Positions 18,074 through 26,328 are shown, numbered from the stretch's first letter. The stretch: DNA of 57,783 nt from Spirobacillus cienkowskii (GCA_003339605.1 QOVW01000063.1:1-57783); one strand, 5' to 3'. Translations and numbers: made by a program. The notes: generated by a model from the sequence alone, not told the origin.

Positions 18074-20551
18074 TTAAGTAGTAGGTTGCATTAAGCGTTT
18101 GGGATCATCGTGTTTTAAGTTCGAATTTTTAAGCTCATTTTTTGATTTTTTTTCAGCTTCTTCACGCGCCTCTGCTACAAATTTTTCAGCTAAATTAGGC
18201 TGTACTCTATAAATCATTTGCAGAGTATCTTGCTTTATAGCAGCAATAAGTCTTATAAATAATTCAAAAGCTTCATTTTTATATTCTTGCAGCGGATCTT
18301 TTTGTGCATAACCACGTAAGCCAATACCATCTTTTAAGTGATCGATATTTAATAAATGATCTTTCCACCACGAGTCAATTGTTTGCAGCATGACCCAGCG
18401 TTCAATATCGCGCATTTGCTCAGTGCCAAACAGTTTTTCTTTTTCTTCGTACTCTTGAATGAGTTTTTGCGTAATAAGCTGATAAAATTCTTCGCGAGTG
18501 AGTTCGTTTTTAGCTCTTTCTGTATTTGAAAATGGGATAGCTTTATTAAAATTTCTAAACAATACGCGTTCCAAGTTTTTAAAGTCAATTGTGACCATTT
18601 CTCCTGGCAAGCCAGATGGCGGTATAAAGTCATCACATATTGTATGGGCAAACTTTATAACAGGTTCGCCTGTTAAAATGTCTTTTACATTTTCTTTGCG
18701 TAAAATTCTCATGCGCGCTGCATAAATGGTTTTGCGTTGTTGATTTAACACATCATCATATTGGAGAAGTTGTTTTCTAATATCGTAGTTAAATCCTTCA
18801 ACCCGTTTTTGCACTTTGCTAATGACTTTTGTGAGCCTTGGATCATGAATGGCTTCGTCACCAACAAAGCGTTCCATAATAAATTGGTTGGCTTTATTAT
18901 TAAAGCGGCGCATGAGCTCATCTTCCCATGATAAGAAAAACTTGCTAGCACCAGGATCGCCTTGGCGTCCAGAACGTCCACGCAACTGATTGTCAATACG
19001 ACGGCTTTCGTGGCGTTCGGTACCAATGACGTAAAGTCCGCCAAGTTCTGCAACTCCTGCGCCAAGAATAATATCTGTACCGCGCCCTGCCATGTTGGTA
19101 GAAAGGGTCACTTTGCCTTTTTGTCCTGCTTGCGCAATGATTAAAGCTTCTTGTTCGTGGTGTTTTGCGTTTAATACTTGATGCGGGATTTTTTTCTCGT
19201 TGAGCAGTTTTGATAACTGTTCGCTTTTTTCAATACTCACTGTACCAACCAAAATAGGCTGTCCTGTTTTATGAACGCGCTCAATTTCATCGGCAACGGC
19301 TGTAAATTTAACAGATTGTTTTACAAATAACACATCATCATGATCTTTACGAACCATCGGGCGGTTGGTTGGAATGACCACAACGTTGAGTTTATAAATG
19401 TTATGAAATTCTACGGCTTCAGTATCTGCTGTTCCTGTCATACCTGATAGCTTGTCATACATACGAAAGTAGTTTTGTAATGTGACTTGGGCAAGGGTTT
19501 GGTTTTCTGGTTGAATTGGTACATTTTCTTTGGCTTCTAAGGCTTGGTGCAGGCCATCAGAGAAGCGTCTGCCTTGCATTAAGCGGCCTGTAAATTCATC
19601 GACAATAATAATTTGACCTTGTTGTACAATATAGTGATCATCACGTCTAAATAAGACAAGCGCTCGTAACGCATTGTTGCAAGCATGCACCAACTCGTTA
19701 TTTTCTGGATCAAAAAGATTTTCGATATTGAGGCGTTTTTCAACTTTTGCAATGCCGGCTTCGGTTAATGCACAGGAACGTGATTTTTCGTCAACAGTGT
19801 AATCGAGTTCTTTGCGCAATCCTCTCACCGCATTATTGGCAACAAGATACTTGTCTGATGAGGTATCGGATGGGCCACTAATAATCAGTGGGGTACGTGC
19901 TTCATCAATTAAAATAGAATCCACTTCGTCAACAATGGCAAAATGATGCCCGCGTTGCACAAAGTCTTCTAAACGAACTTTCATATTATCTCTTAAGTAA
20001 TCAAAACCAAGTTCATTGTTGGTTGCGTAGGTAACATCACAGGCATAGGCTTTTTGGCGTTCTTCATCAGACATTCCAGAAAAAATGCAGCCAGTAGTTA
20101 GTCCTAAGAAACTATATAATTTTCCCATTTCTTCAGATTGCGTAGAGGCAAGATACTCGTTGACTGTGACAACATGAACGTTTTTTCCTGATAACGCGTT
20201 GAGGTAAACTGGTGCCGTAGCGGTAAGAGTTTTTCCTTCGCCGGTGCGCATTTCGGCAATTTTGCCTTGATGTAAAACATAGCCGCCAATTAACTGCACA
20301 TCAAAATGTCTTTTTCCTAAGCTACGTTTACTGGCCTCTCTGACTACAGCAAAAGCCTCTGGCAAAAGGCTATCAATGCTTTCACCGCTTTTATGACGTG
20401 TTTTAAACTCATCTGTTTTGGCTTTAAGCTCAGAATCTGTCAGCTTTTCTAAATGAGATTCGAGTAAGTTTATTTTTGTTAGAATAGGTGCAATTTTACG
20501 CAATTCTCGATCGTTTTTCGTTCCAAAGAGAGACTTGAGAATATTTAACAT
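18074..20551 (-). CDS. secA: Preprotein translocase ATPase SecA
   Basis: SecA drives export of unfolded proteins through SecYEG with ATP. The 825-residue protein has Walker A (MRTGEGKTL), the DEAD-type VDEVDSILIDEART, the preprotein-binding region, TGTADTEA and the second ATPase domain with NMAGRGTDI. The C-terminus stops at a charged tail (HDDPKRLMQPTT) and lacks the Cys-rich zinc segment (CxCxSGxxxxxCH/C) that binds SecB and lipid in the E. coli protein, which is about 75 residues longer. The gene is transcribed away from the cas1 region and is single. AAGGA lies before the ATG at a long spacing. Confidence 0.96.
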   Translation of the reverse strand: MLNILKSLFGTKNDRELRKIAPILTKINLLESHLEKLTDSELKAKTDEFKTRHKSGESIDSLLPEAFAVVREASKRSLGKRHFDVQLIGGYVLHQGKIAEMRTGEGKTLTATAPVYLNALSGKNVHVVTVNEYLASTQSEEMGKLYSFLGLTTGCIFSGMSDEERQKAYACDVTYATNNELGFDYLRDNMKVRLEDFVQRGHHFAIVDEVDSILIDEARTPLIISGPSDTSSDKYLVANNAVRGLRKELDYTVDEKSRSCALTEAGIAKVEKRLNIENLFDPENNELVHACNNALRALVLFRRDDHYIVQQGQIIIVDEFTGRLMQGRRFSDGLHQALEAKENVPIQPENQTLAQVTLQNYFRMYDKLSGMTGTADTEAVEFHNIYKLNVVVIPTNRPMVRKDHDDVLFVKQSVKFTAVADEIERVHKTGQPILVGTVSIEKSEQLSKLLNEKKIPHQVLNAKHHEQEALIIAQAGQKGKVTLSTNMAGRGTDIILGAGVAELGGLYVIGTERHESRRIDNQLRGRSGRQGDPGASKFFLSWEDELMRRFNNKANQFIMERFVGDEAIHDPRLTKVISKVQKRVEGFNYDIRKQLLQYDDVLNQQRKTIYAARMRILRKENVKDILTGEPVIKFAHTICDDFIPPSGLPGEMVTIDFKNLERVLFRNFNKAIPFSNTERAKNELTREEFYQLITQKLIQEYEEKEKLFGTEQMRDIERWVMLQTIDSWWKDHLLNIDHLKDGIGLRGYAQKDPLQEYKNEAFELFIRLIAAIKQDTLQMIYRVQPNLAEKFVAEAREEAEKKSKNELKNSNLKHDDPKRLMQPTT

Positions 20552-20743
20552 GATTCAGAATTTATCCTTTCAAACAAAATAAAAACAGCTAAAAACCAAC
20601 AGACATTTAACATACATTGTGGAGCTGCGCCAATTTTAGAGACAGACAACCAATTCTTTCCTCTTATTTCAATTTATTCCCTTCCGACAAGTAGAAAGAT
20701 CTGAAATAGAGCACAATGTAGACGCTAAGTGGAAGGAAGTGAA

Positions 20744-21112
20744 ATGTCTAACACCCCTCAAGAATTATTTGATGAGTTTGCAGACGAAAATTTAGATGGC
20801 TACGCTCTTGATTTGGACACTTTGACTAATATTGCTTATGATCACAGTTTCAATTCAAACTTGGTCAAACAAATAGAGCAAATTTTAGATAGCATTACAA
20901 GAATAGGTGGCGAGGTGTGCAAGCTAAGAGCCGAAATGGACGGTCTATTGGATCAAAATGCTATGTTGGTGGATTCGTTTCATAAGCTTAAAGACGTGCT
21001 CAATGAAAAAGGTTTTTTAGATATTGATGATTTTCAATTGGCCTGCGACGTGTTTGATGAGGCAAATGTTAAAAGTATTTCCTCGCATTTTATTAAAAAA
21101 ATTTCCCATTAA
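20744..21112 (+). CDS. Small acidic coiled-coil protein directly upstream of cas1
   Basis: A 122-residue protein, very acidic (DEFADENLDGYALDLD at the N-terminus) with a central helical stretch likely to form a coiled coil (about residues 38-80). No domain is recognised. The ATG at 20744 has GGAAGG at good spacing; an in-frame GTG 15 bases upstream has none. Only five bases separate its stop from cas1, and cas1 has no obvious ribosome site of its own, so cas1 translation may be coupled to this gene. It might be an ordinary housekeeping gene that happens to sit here, or an accessory or regulatory protein of the CRISPR locus. Confidence 0.65.
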   Translation: MSNTPQELFDEFADENLDGYALDLDTLTNIAYDHSFNSNLVKQIEQILDSITRIGGEVCKLRAEMDGLLDQNAMLVDSFHKLKDVLNEKGFLDIDDFQLACDVFDEANVKSISSHFIKKISH

Positions 21113-21117
21113 TTGTA

Positions 21118-22011
21118 ATGATTAAGAGAATTATTGATATTTCTATACAAAATGTAAGGCTTTCTTCTTTTAGTGAGCTTTTGGTCATAGAATCCAGTAA
21201 TAAAGTTACAGTCCCGTTTGCAGAAATCTCTGCGCTTATTGTCTCGTCGCCAGCGGTAAATTATACGCACGCTGTATTAGCAAAATTAGCAGAATACGGG
21301 TGTATATTTGTTTGCTGTGATACCAAACATATGCCTATTGGGATGCTGTTACCTTTGGTGGCACACTCGGTGCAAACGCAGCGTTTTTCTAAACAAATTC
21401 TTGCAACCCTTCCTTTTAAAAAGCAACTTTGGAAAAAAATTATTGCTAAAAAAATTGAAGCTCAAGGCTATTTACTTTTAAACAGAAGAGAAGAGCATTT
21501 TGGGCTTTTAGATTTGTGTAAAAAAGTAAAAAGTGGTGACGAGGGTAATTTAGAAGCGCAAGCAGCAATTATATACTGGAAAAATATTTGTAAAAATAAA
21601 CAATTTAAAAGAGATATTACAGCAGAAAATGAAAATATGTTTTTAAATTATGGGTATGCCGTGCTTAGAGCTGTGGTAGCGAGGAGTTTGTGTGCTTGCG
21701 GATTAAACCCATCAATTGGTGTATTTCATAAAGGGAAATACAATCCTTTTTGTTTGGCAGATGATTTAATGGAACCATTTCGTCCTATTATTGACCGAGA
21801 GGTTTTTTTAATTGTAGAAGCAGAAAACTTTACTGAAAATAAATTAACGCAAGACATTAAACAAAGGCTGATTGCAGTATTATATAAAAAATTTACTGTT
21901 GATCAAGAAGAGCGCCAGCTGCAGGATATTATTACCTTGTCAGCGCAATCTTTGAGCAAGGCATTTGTTACAGGACAAGTAAGCTTATTTCTTCCGAATT
22001 TAATAAAATAA
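21118..22011 (+). CDS. cas1: CRISPR-associated integrase Cas1 (type II-C)
   Basis: Cas1 is the integrase that, with Cas2, inserts new spacers. The 297-residue protein has the metal-binding catalytic residues of the family: E146 (GNLEAQA), H204 (GVFHKG) and the acidic pair in LADDLMEPFRP (D215/D216). The length and N-terminal beta-rich half fit type II Cas1. It starts at ATG 21118, five bases after the preceding small gene, and is followed by cas2 after 33 bases. No csn2 or cas4 is present, which fits subtype II-C. Confidence 0.95.
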   Translation: MIKRIIDISIQNVRLSSFSELLVIESSNKVTVPFAEISALIVSSPAVNYTHAVLAKLAEYGCIFVCCDTKHMPIGMLLPLVAHSVQTQRFSKQILATLPFKKQLWKKIIAKKIEAQGYLLLNRREEHFGLLDLCKKVKSGDEGNLEAQAAIIYWKNICKNKQFKRDITAENENMFLNYGYAVLRAVVARSLCACGLNPSIGVFHKGKYNPFCLADDLMEPFRPIIDREVFLIVEAENFTENKLTQDIKQRLIAVLYKKFTVDQEERQLQDIITLSAQSLSKAFVTGQVSLFLPNLIK

Positions 22012-22044
22012 TATTTTAATAAATTACATTAAGAAAATAACATT

Positions 22045-22386
22045 ATGAGTTTGGTAAAAATTTCTGGAGCGTATTCTGCTGTGTGGTTGTTTGCTTTATT
22101 TGACTTGCCAACCAAAACTAAAAAACAAAGAAAAGACTATGCAAAATTTAGAAAATTACTCATATCAAAAGGATTTAGTATGTTGCAGTACTCTGTGTAT
22201 GCAATTTACTTTCCGAGCGAAGATGCAAGTATAAGTACTCAAAAATTTATTGAAGAACGATTACCGCCATCTGGGCAGGTTAGGCTGTTGCTGGTGACAG
22301 ACAGGCAATTTGGTAAGCAAAAAGTATTTTTTGGAAAAAACAAAGAAAAAACAGAAGAACCACTACCCGAAATACTCCTTTTTTAG
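22045..22386 (+). CDS. cas2: CRISPR-associated protein Cas2
   Basis: A 113-residue ferredoxin-fold protein that bridges two Cas1 dimers during spacer acquisition. The first strand carries WLFALFDLPTKTKKQR, the usual Cas2 N-terminal motif with the Asp of the (non-essential) nuclease site; KGFSMLQYSVYAIYFP is the second conserved segment. It ends 51 bases before the first repeat of the array. The plus-strand operon 20744-22386 therefore runs into the array from the opposite direction to its inferred transcription. Confidence 0.94.
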   Translation: MSLVKISGAYSAVWLFALFDLPTKTKKQRKDYAKFRKLLISKGFSMLQYSVYAIYFPSEDASISTQKFIEERLPPSGQVRLLLVTDRQFGKQKVFFGKNKEKTEEPLPEILLF

Positions 22387-22390
22387 CTCT

Positions 22391-22434
22391 AAAAATAAAA
22401 AAATCCCGTCAATAATTAGTAAGTTATTGACGGG
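22391..22434 (-). terminator. Terminator closing the CRISPR array on the minus strand
   Basis: An 11-bp perfect stem, CCCGTCAATAA (22405-22415) with TTATTGACGGG (22424-22434), has an eight-base loop. On the minus strand it is followed by a long U-rich tract (complement of 22391-22404), whereas the plus side runs straight into the first repeat without a T-run. It therefore stops transcription coming leftward out of the array, which supports minus-strand crRNA synthesis. Confidence 0.8.
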
Positions 22435-22437
22435 TCT

Positions 22438-22803
22438 ATCATATCAGAAGTCTTATTCCCTGCAAGTTCCAGCTATCTTATCTCATTAAAAGAAAATCTA
22501 GTAATCATATCAGAAGTCTTATTCCCTGCAAGTTCCAGCTTTGGCAAGTATGCTATGGGCATTCAATTAATCATATCAGAAGTCTTATTCCCTGCAAGTT
22601 CCAGCTCATGACTGATACACCACAAGCACCGGCGGATCATATCAGAAGTCTTATTCCCTGCAAGTTCCAGCTACCACCAAACGTTTTCAAAGTCAGGCTT
22701 CATCATATCAGAAGTCTTATTCCCTGCAAGTTCCAGCCAAATTGGGTTTTTAAGGGAGAGCGTTACAATCATATCAGAAGTCTTATTCCCTACAATACAT
22801 AAA
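22438..22803 (-). CRISPR. Type II-C CRISPR array, six repeats and five 30-base spacers
   Basis: Five identical 36-base repeats start at 22438, 22504, 22570, 22636 and 22702; a sixth at 22768 matches for 24 bases and then diverges. All five spacers are exactly 30 bases (22474-22503, 22540-22569, 22606-22635, 22672-22701, 22738-22767). The period is 66. Read on the minus strand, the repeat begins GCTGGAACTTGC and ends TCTGATATGAT. That strand is chosen because the tracrRNA anti-repeat matches the plus strand, the repeat then ends in an extended -10 box, and the terminator at 22391-22434 works in that direction. The defective repeat abuts cas9, so it is the 5' unit of the transcript. Spacer sources are unknown. 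Confidence 0.97.
22768..22776 (-). promoter_or_regulatory. Extended -10 box embedded in each CRISPR repeat (outermost copy given)
   Basis: On the minus strand the 3' end of every repeat reads TGATATGAT, that is TGn plus TATGAT, an extended -10 promoter element. Copies lie at 22438-22446, 22504-22512, 22570-22578, 22636-22644, 22702-22710 and 22768-22776. Transcription would start about seven bases into each spacer. In Neisseria meningitidis type II-C arrays the same arrangement makes each crRNA from its own promoter with a 24-base guide; a 30-base spacer here would give a guide of about that length. The activity is inferred, not shown. Confidence 0.65.
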
Positions 22804-22812
22804 ATAAACTGC

Positions 22813-25800
22813 TTACTGTAAAATTTCTCCTAAAGGCGAAATTTTAAGTTTTTTAAATTTCATTTTTAATAAATTATTGATGCTTTTTCTAGTAGGTTTT
22901 TTTTGAGCATCATATATGTGAGAGTATTTTATTCTATTATCTGCTTCAAAACCTATGATTATATAATATTGTTTGACTCCATTTTCTTCTATTTCAAAAA
23001 TATCAGATTTTTTTAAATAAAATAAAAACTTTGCCTCTGGATCACTAGGGTGTTTTTTTAATATAATGCTTTGTCCCGCTTTTTTTCTATTAAAAACATC
23101 AAGATATGTACTAATTAAAAAATCATTCCCATCTTTTGTGTTAGTTGAAAAAACAGAAATATGATGGTTAGAATTTTTTGCAACATATCTTTTTTGAGTT
23201 CCTGTACCAATTTCGAGCACAGAAGTTTCTTTGTAATTAGTTTTATTACGAAATGATTTAACATAAATTTTATCATTTGCTTCTTTGGCAAATGGGCTTG
23301 TTTTGTTTGAAGAGTTTTTAACAGTTAAATAAGGGAGAGTGTCAATTTTGGTTTGATCAAAAATAACCTTTTTTTCTGTATTTTCTGTTTCTGCATTTTT
23401 TGTATTTTTGGGTTTATTTGAAATATTTTCGTTGTATTTATTTTTAATTATATTTGTTAAAGCTGGATCTAAAACAAATTTATCATATTTTTCTGTATTA
23501 TTTATATAGCTTTTAATTTCATTAATATTTTTTCTATAATAAAAATTCTCATTTTTTTTGCTTAATATTGTCTCTTCATGGAGAAGCGCATTAATTTTAG
23601 GAGAAATATAAAAAGATATTAGCATTTTATTAAGATGTTTTTGGGTTTGCTGCAATAAATCAGGCCAAATTATTTCAATTTTTGAAAATCTGTTTTCGTA
23701 CTTAAATTCGCCACGAGATGCTGATTTATTAATCAATTTTATTGCACTTTCGTTGGTGAGCGCAATCACCAACGCATCAATGGCATGGTGTCTGTGGTCA
23801 AGTCTGGTTTTGGTATTTTCTTGCGAAAGCAGCTTATTGAGTTTCCAGTTTTTTCTTAAAATTGCGGTTACCTGACCCGACGAAACCCTAACACGCTGGC
23901 TGCCTTCGCTATCAACAATTCCACCATAAAGTAACCCAAGATATTGCGTTGCAAGTTTTGAAGCATACCGTGTGTCATTGAGCATTCTGGCGCTAAATTC
24001 TGTATCAATATTTTGTGCTTTAAAGCGAAATAGTTTTTTGTATTTAAATGGAGAATTAAATTTTTCAACACGCATAAGAATTTTTTCGTATTCATCAGGA
24101 TCTGTGATTGAAAAAGCCTCAAATGGAGTGTAATTTTGTTTTTTGTTACGATTTATATCATTTCGACAAAGTGTTTTATTGGCAAAAGAGTCATCACAAC
24201 TTCTACTCAGTGGTATAATGTGTTCAACATCAAATATTGGGTTGTCTCCAAATAAATCATCACGTCCTATACAATTTCCTGAATAAGGGCATTGGTAGTT
24301 GCATTCTTGCCAAAGTTTGTATTTTTCTATGTTAGAAGCAGAGACATTAATTTTTTTTTCGTTGAGTTCTGTAGTAATTTTTTTATTTTCTAATTTATTT
24401 GCGTTGTTTTGTTTAAAAATTTTACTTTTTTCTTGATTCGATAATTTAAGATCTCGGGCAAGCTCAACCCTTATTATTTTAGGTTTGCCATATTTTTTGA
24501 TAATTGCATTCACAACAAGGCGCAACTGCGAAAGAGATCGCAGCACAGCAGGGTTATTGCCATATTTGTTTATTGTGACATAAGCAGGTAAAAGGTCGTT
24601 AATTTTATTGTTTTTAGAGTTGGTATAACCAGCTAATTTTATAGCCTCGTGTAACATTTTGCCATTTTGCATATGTGGTAAAAGTTTTTTGATTGCTTTG
24701 CTGCTATAGTTTAAGTAACCATCTTCTAAAGAAACATTGGCGAGTTTTTGTGCCTCTAATTCTGGAATAGATTTTTTTTCTATAAAATACTTTTTTAAAA
24801 TTTCTGAGTTATCAAAACTTATAATTGCATTTATTATTTTTTCTTGTTCTAATTTGCTTAATTCAAATATTTTTTTATAAGCACTCGCAATTTTAGATAA
24901 GGTTTTATTTCCTATAATTCTTCTTTCTGTTGGAGCATTTTTATCTTCACTTTTTTTCTTATTTTTATTAAAATACATATCATTTTTAAATTTTTCGTTT
25001 TTAAGTTTTAAATCTTTAGCTAATGTAACTAAACTCACTTCAGCCTTTTTTTGGCAAATATCAAAAATACTATTTTTTTCATGAGGTTTTAATTCTCTTT
25101 CCGATGGGTCATTTGACGTTGAGACAATTTTTAAGTTATTTATACTTTGCCAAATTCTAAATTCTTGCGAGGTTAATAAACATTTTTTTGCTCTTTTAAT
25201 GTTTTTTTTACCACATAAAACTTCTTCTAACTCACAGCCTCCAATTAATTTTTTTACAGATTTTAATGGTCTTTGATAAAATAATATTTTGTAAATTGTG
25301 TCAAAAACACTATTGTCATCAAATTCATTTTTTATTTTATTTACTAAACTATTTTGAGAACTGATAATTAAATTGTATTCATGGGTATACATTGATCTTG
25401 CTGTGTATCTTTTTCTAATTGTTTCTTTGTTGATATCTACATATTTGGCCAAATATTCCCCCAATGTTCGACATTTGGTTTCTTGTATGTGGCCTGCAAG
25501 ACTATTAACTGCTGAGCTAATTTTATTTTTTTTCTCATCTACTAATTCTTTTGCTAAATTTTTACGGTTGCTTAAAAAACCTTTTCTTTGACCAAAAAAA
25601 TAAATAATACGGCCTAAAGAATATCTATCAATTTGTTCGTCAAGTGCAATAGATCTTAAAAAGTATATAAAAATATTTGGAAGTTTTTTTAAATAAGTTT
25701 TTGCATAATGAGGGCGGTGCTCTAAAAAATTTAACCACTCTTTAAAAAGGGTTGCATCGAGGCTTGTCATAATTTGATTTCTTAATTGTGCATACCTTCT

Positions 25801-26178
25801 AACCATTTCGCGTCTTTTAGAAGCAACGGTGCAAAATTCTGTTGGTATGGGCGCATGGAGCATTTCTAATTGTGTTTGAGTAAAGGGAGGTAATAAAGAA
25901 TGTTTTTGTAAATAAGTAAAAAGTTTATGTCGCCGCATCACTTTGCGCGCTGTGTTTCGGCGTTGTGCCCGGGCAAGGCGTCTTGTCGCTGCATTGTTGT
26001 CGGTATTGGTTGCAGGAGAAGGAAAACAACGTGATCCCATATGAATTATTTTTTTAGAGGATTCATCAATGATAGCATATCCAATGCTTGCAACCCCCAT
26101 GTCGATGCCTAGTGTATAATTGTTAGTGTCTAGCGTATTATTTGCAGTTGTTTTTTTTGTGGTTTCTGTTTGCAGCAT
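22813..26178 (-). CDS. cas9: CRISPR effector nuclease Cas9 (type II-C)
   Basis: Cas9 cuts DNA matched by the crRNA:tracrRNA pair. The 1121-residue size is typical of II-C. The nuclease residues are all present: RuvC-I GIDMGVASIGYA with D26, RuvC-II RVELARDLK, HNH DVEHIIPLSRS with catalytic H653 followed by FANKTLC, and RuvC-III HHAIDALVIA with D801. The arginine-rich bridge helix (RRLARAQRRNTARKVMRRHK) follows RuvC-I. A cysteine cluster (CNYQCPYSGNC) precedes HNH. The N-terminus is about 20 residues longer than usual before RuvC-I. AAGGA lies eight bases before the ATG. The stop is ten bases from the defective repeat of the array, which lies downstream on the same strand. Confidence 0.97.
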   Translation of the reverse strand: MLQTETTKKTTANNTLDTNNYTLGIDMGVASIGYAIIDESSKKIIHMGSRCFPSPATNTDNNAATRRLARAQRRNTARKVMRRHKLFTYLQKHSLLPPFTQTQLEMLHAPIPTEFCTVASKRREMVRRYAQLRNQIMTSLDATLFKEWLNFLEHRPHYAKTYLKKLPNIFIYFLRSIALDEQIDRYSLGRIIYFFGQRKGFLSNRKNLAKELVDEKKNKISSAVNSLAGHIQETKCRTLGEYLAKYVDINKETIRKRYTARSMYTHEYNLIISSQNSLVNKIKNEFDDNSVFDTIYKILFYQRPLKSVKKLIGGCELEEVLCGKKNIKRAKKCLLTSQEFRIWQSINNLKIVSTSNDPSERELKPHEKNSIFDICQKKAEVSLVTLAKDLKLKNEKFKNDMYFNKNKKKSEDKNAPTERRIIGNKTLSKIASAYKKIFELSKLEQEKIINAIISFDNSEILKKYFIEKKSIPELEAQKLANVSLEDGYLNYSSKAIKKLLPHMQNGKMLHEAIKLAGYTNSKNNKINDLLPAYVTINKYGNNPAVLRSLSQLRLVVNAIIKKYGKPKIIRVELARDLKLSNQEKSKIFKQNNANKLENKKITTELNEKKINVSASNIEKYKLWQECNYQCPYSGNCIGRDDLFGDNPIFDVEHIIPLSRSCDDSFANKTLCRNDINRNKKQNYTPFEAFSITDPDEYEKILMRVEKFNSPFKYKKLFRFKAQNIDTEFSARMLNDTRYASKLATQYLGLLYGGIVDSEGSQRVRVSSGQVTAILRKNWKLNKLLSQENTKTRLDHRHHAIDALVIALTNESAIKLINKSASRGEFKYENRFSKIEIIWPDLLQQTQKHLNKMLISFYISPKINALLHEETILSKKNENFYYRKNINEIKSYINNTEKYDKFVLDPALTNIIKNKYNENISNKPKNTKNAETENTEKKVIFDQTKIDTLPYLTVKNSSNKTSPFAKEANDKIYVKSFRNKTNYKETSVLEIGTGTQKRYVAKNSNHHISVFSTNTKDGNDFLISTYLDVFNRKKAGQSIILKKHPSDPEAKFLFYLKKSDIFEIEENGVKQYYIIIGFEADNRIKYSHIYDAQKKPTRKSINNLLKMKFKKLKISPLGEILQ

Positions 26179-26207
26179 GAGAGAGTTCCTTTTGGTGTTG
26201 ACAATTT

Positions 26208-26216
26208 TGTTATACT
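26208..26216 (+). promoter_or_regulatory. Extended -10 promoter for the tracrRNA
   Basis: TGTTATACT (TGn followed by TATACT) lies 17 bases before the anti-repeat. A start about seven bases after it would give a tracrRNA beginning near 26223. A TTGACA at 26198-26203 is too close to serve as its -35. Confidence 0.55.
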
Positions 26217-26232
26217 AAAGTAAAAGTTTTAT

Positions 26233-26241
26233 ATCATATCA
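26233..26241 (-). promoter_or_regulatory. Extended -10 box in the anti-repeat, facing cas9
   Basis: The minus strand of the anti-repeat reads TGATATGAT, identical to the box in every array repeat, and points to cas9 whose start lies 55 bases downstream. It could drive cas9 transcription from within the tracrRNA gene. Conservation of these bases could also come only from the need to pair with crRNA. Confidence 0.4.
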
Positions 26242-26302
26242 GAAGTCTTATTCTCTGCTTGTTTTAGTAAGAGATAAGCTCGAAAGCATTTAATGCTAAT
26301 TA

Positions 26303-26328
26303 GGGAGCTTTTGGGCTCCCATTTTTTT
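26303..26328 (+). terminator. tracrRNA terminator
   Basis: A six-base GC-rich stem, GGGAGC (26303-26308) and GCTCCC (26315-26320), with loop TTTTGG, followed by A and seven T. This is a textbook intrinsic terminator and fixes the 3' end of the tracrRNA. Confidence 0.9.

Larger units (their letters stand above)
26223..26328 (+). ncRNA. tracrRNA of the type II-C system
   Basis: The anti-repeat at 26233-26268 matches the plus strand of the repeat at 30 of 36 bases. All four C-to-T differences keep pairing as G-U, and only two adjacent U-U mismatches remain (26259-26260), so it pairs with the crRNA repeat at 34 of 36 positions. It is followed by a nexus-like region, a small hairpin AGCA-UUUAA-UGCU (26285-26297) and a terminator GGGAGC/GCUCCC (26303-26320) with a seven-U tail to 26328. 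The RNA diverges from cas9, with 54 bases between the cas9 start and the anti-repeat. The 5' end is estimated from the -10 box. Confidence 0.92.

Noticed and set aside
22391-22434. The hairpin near cas2 as a terminator of cas1-cas2
   Set aside because: On the plus strand no T-run follows; the U-run is on the minus strand.
22608-22802. Open frame of 64 residues across the CRISPR repeats
   Set aside because: It is a translation of the repeat units and spacers, with the same peptide recurring at each repeat; no ribosome site.
26198-26203. TTGACA as the -35 of the tracrRNA
   Set aside because: It is only seven bases from TATACT; the extended -10 does not need it, and the 17-base-spaced hexamer downstream (TAAAAG) is poor.
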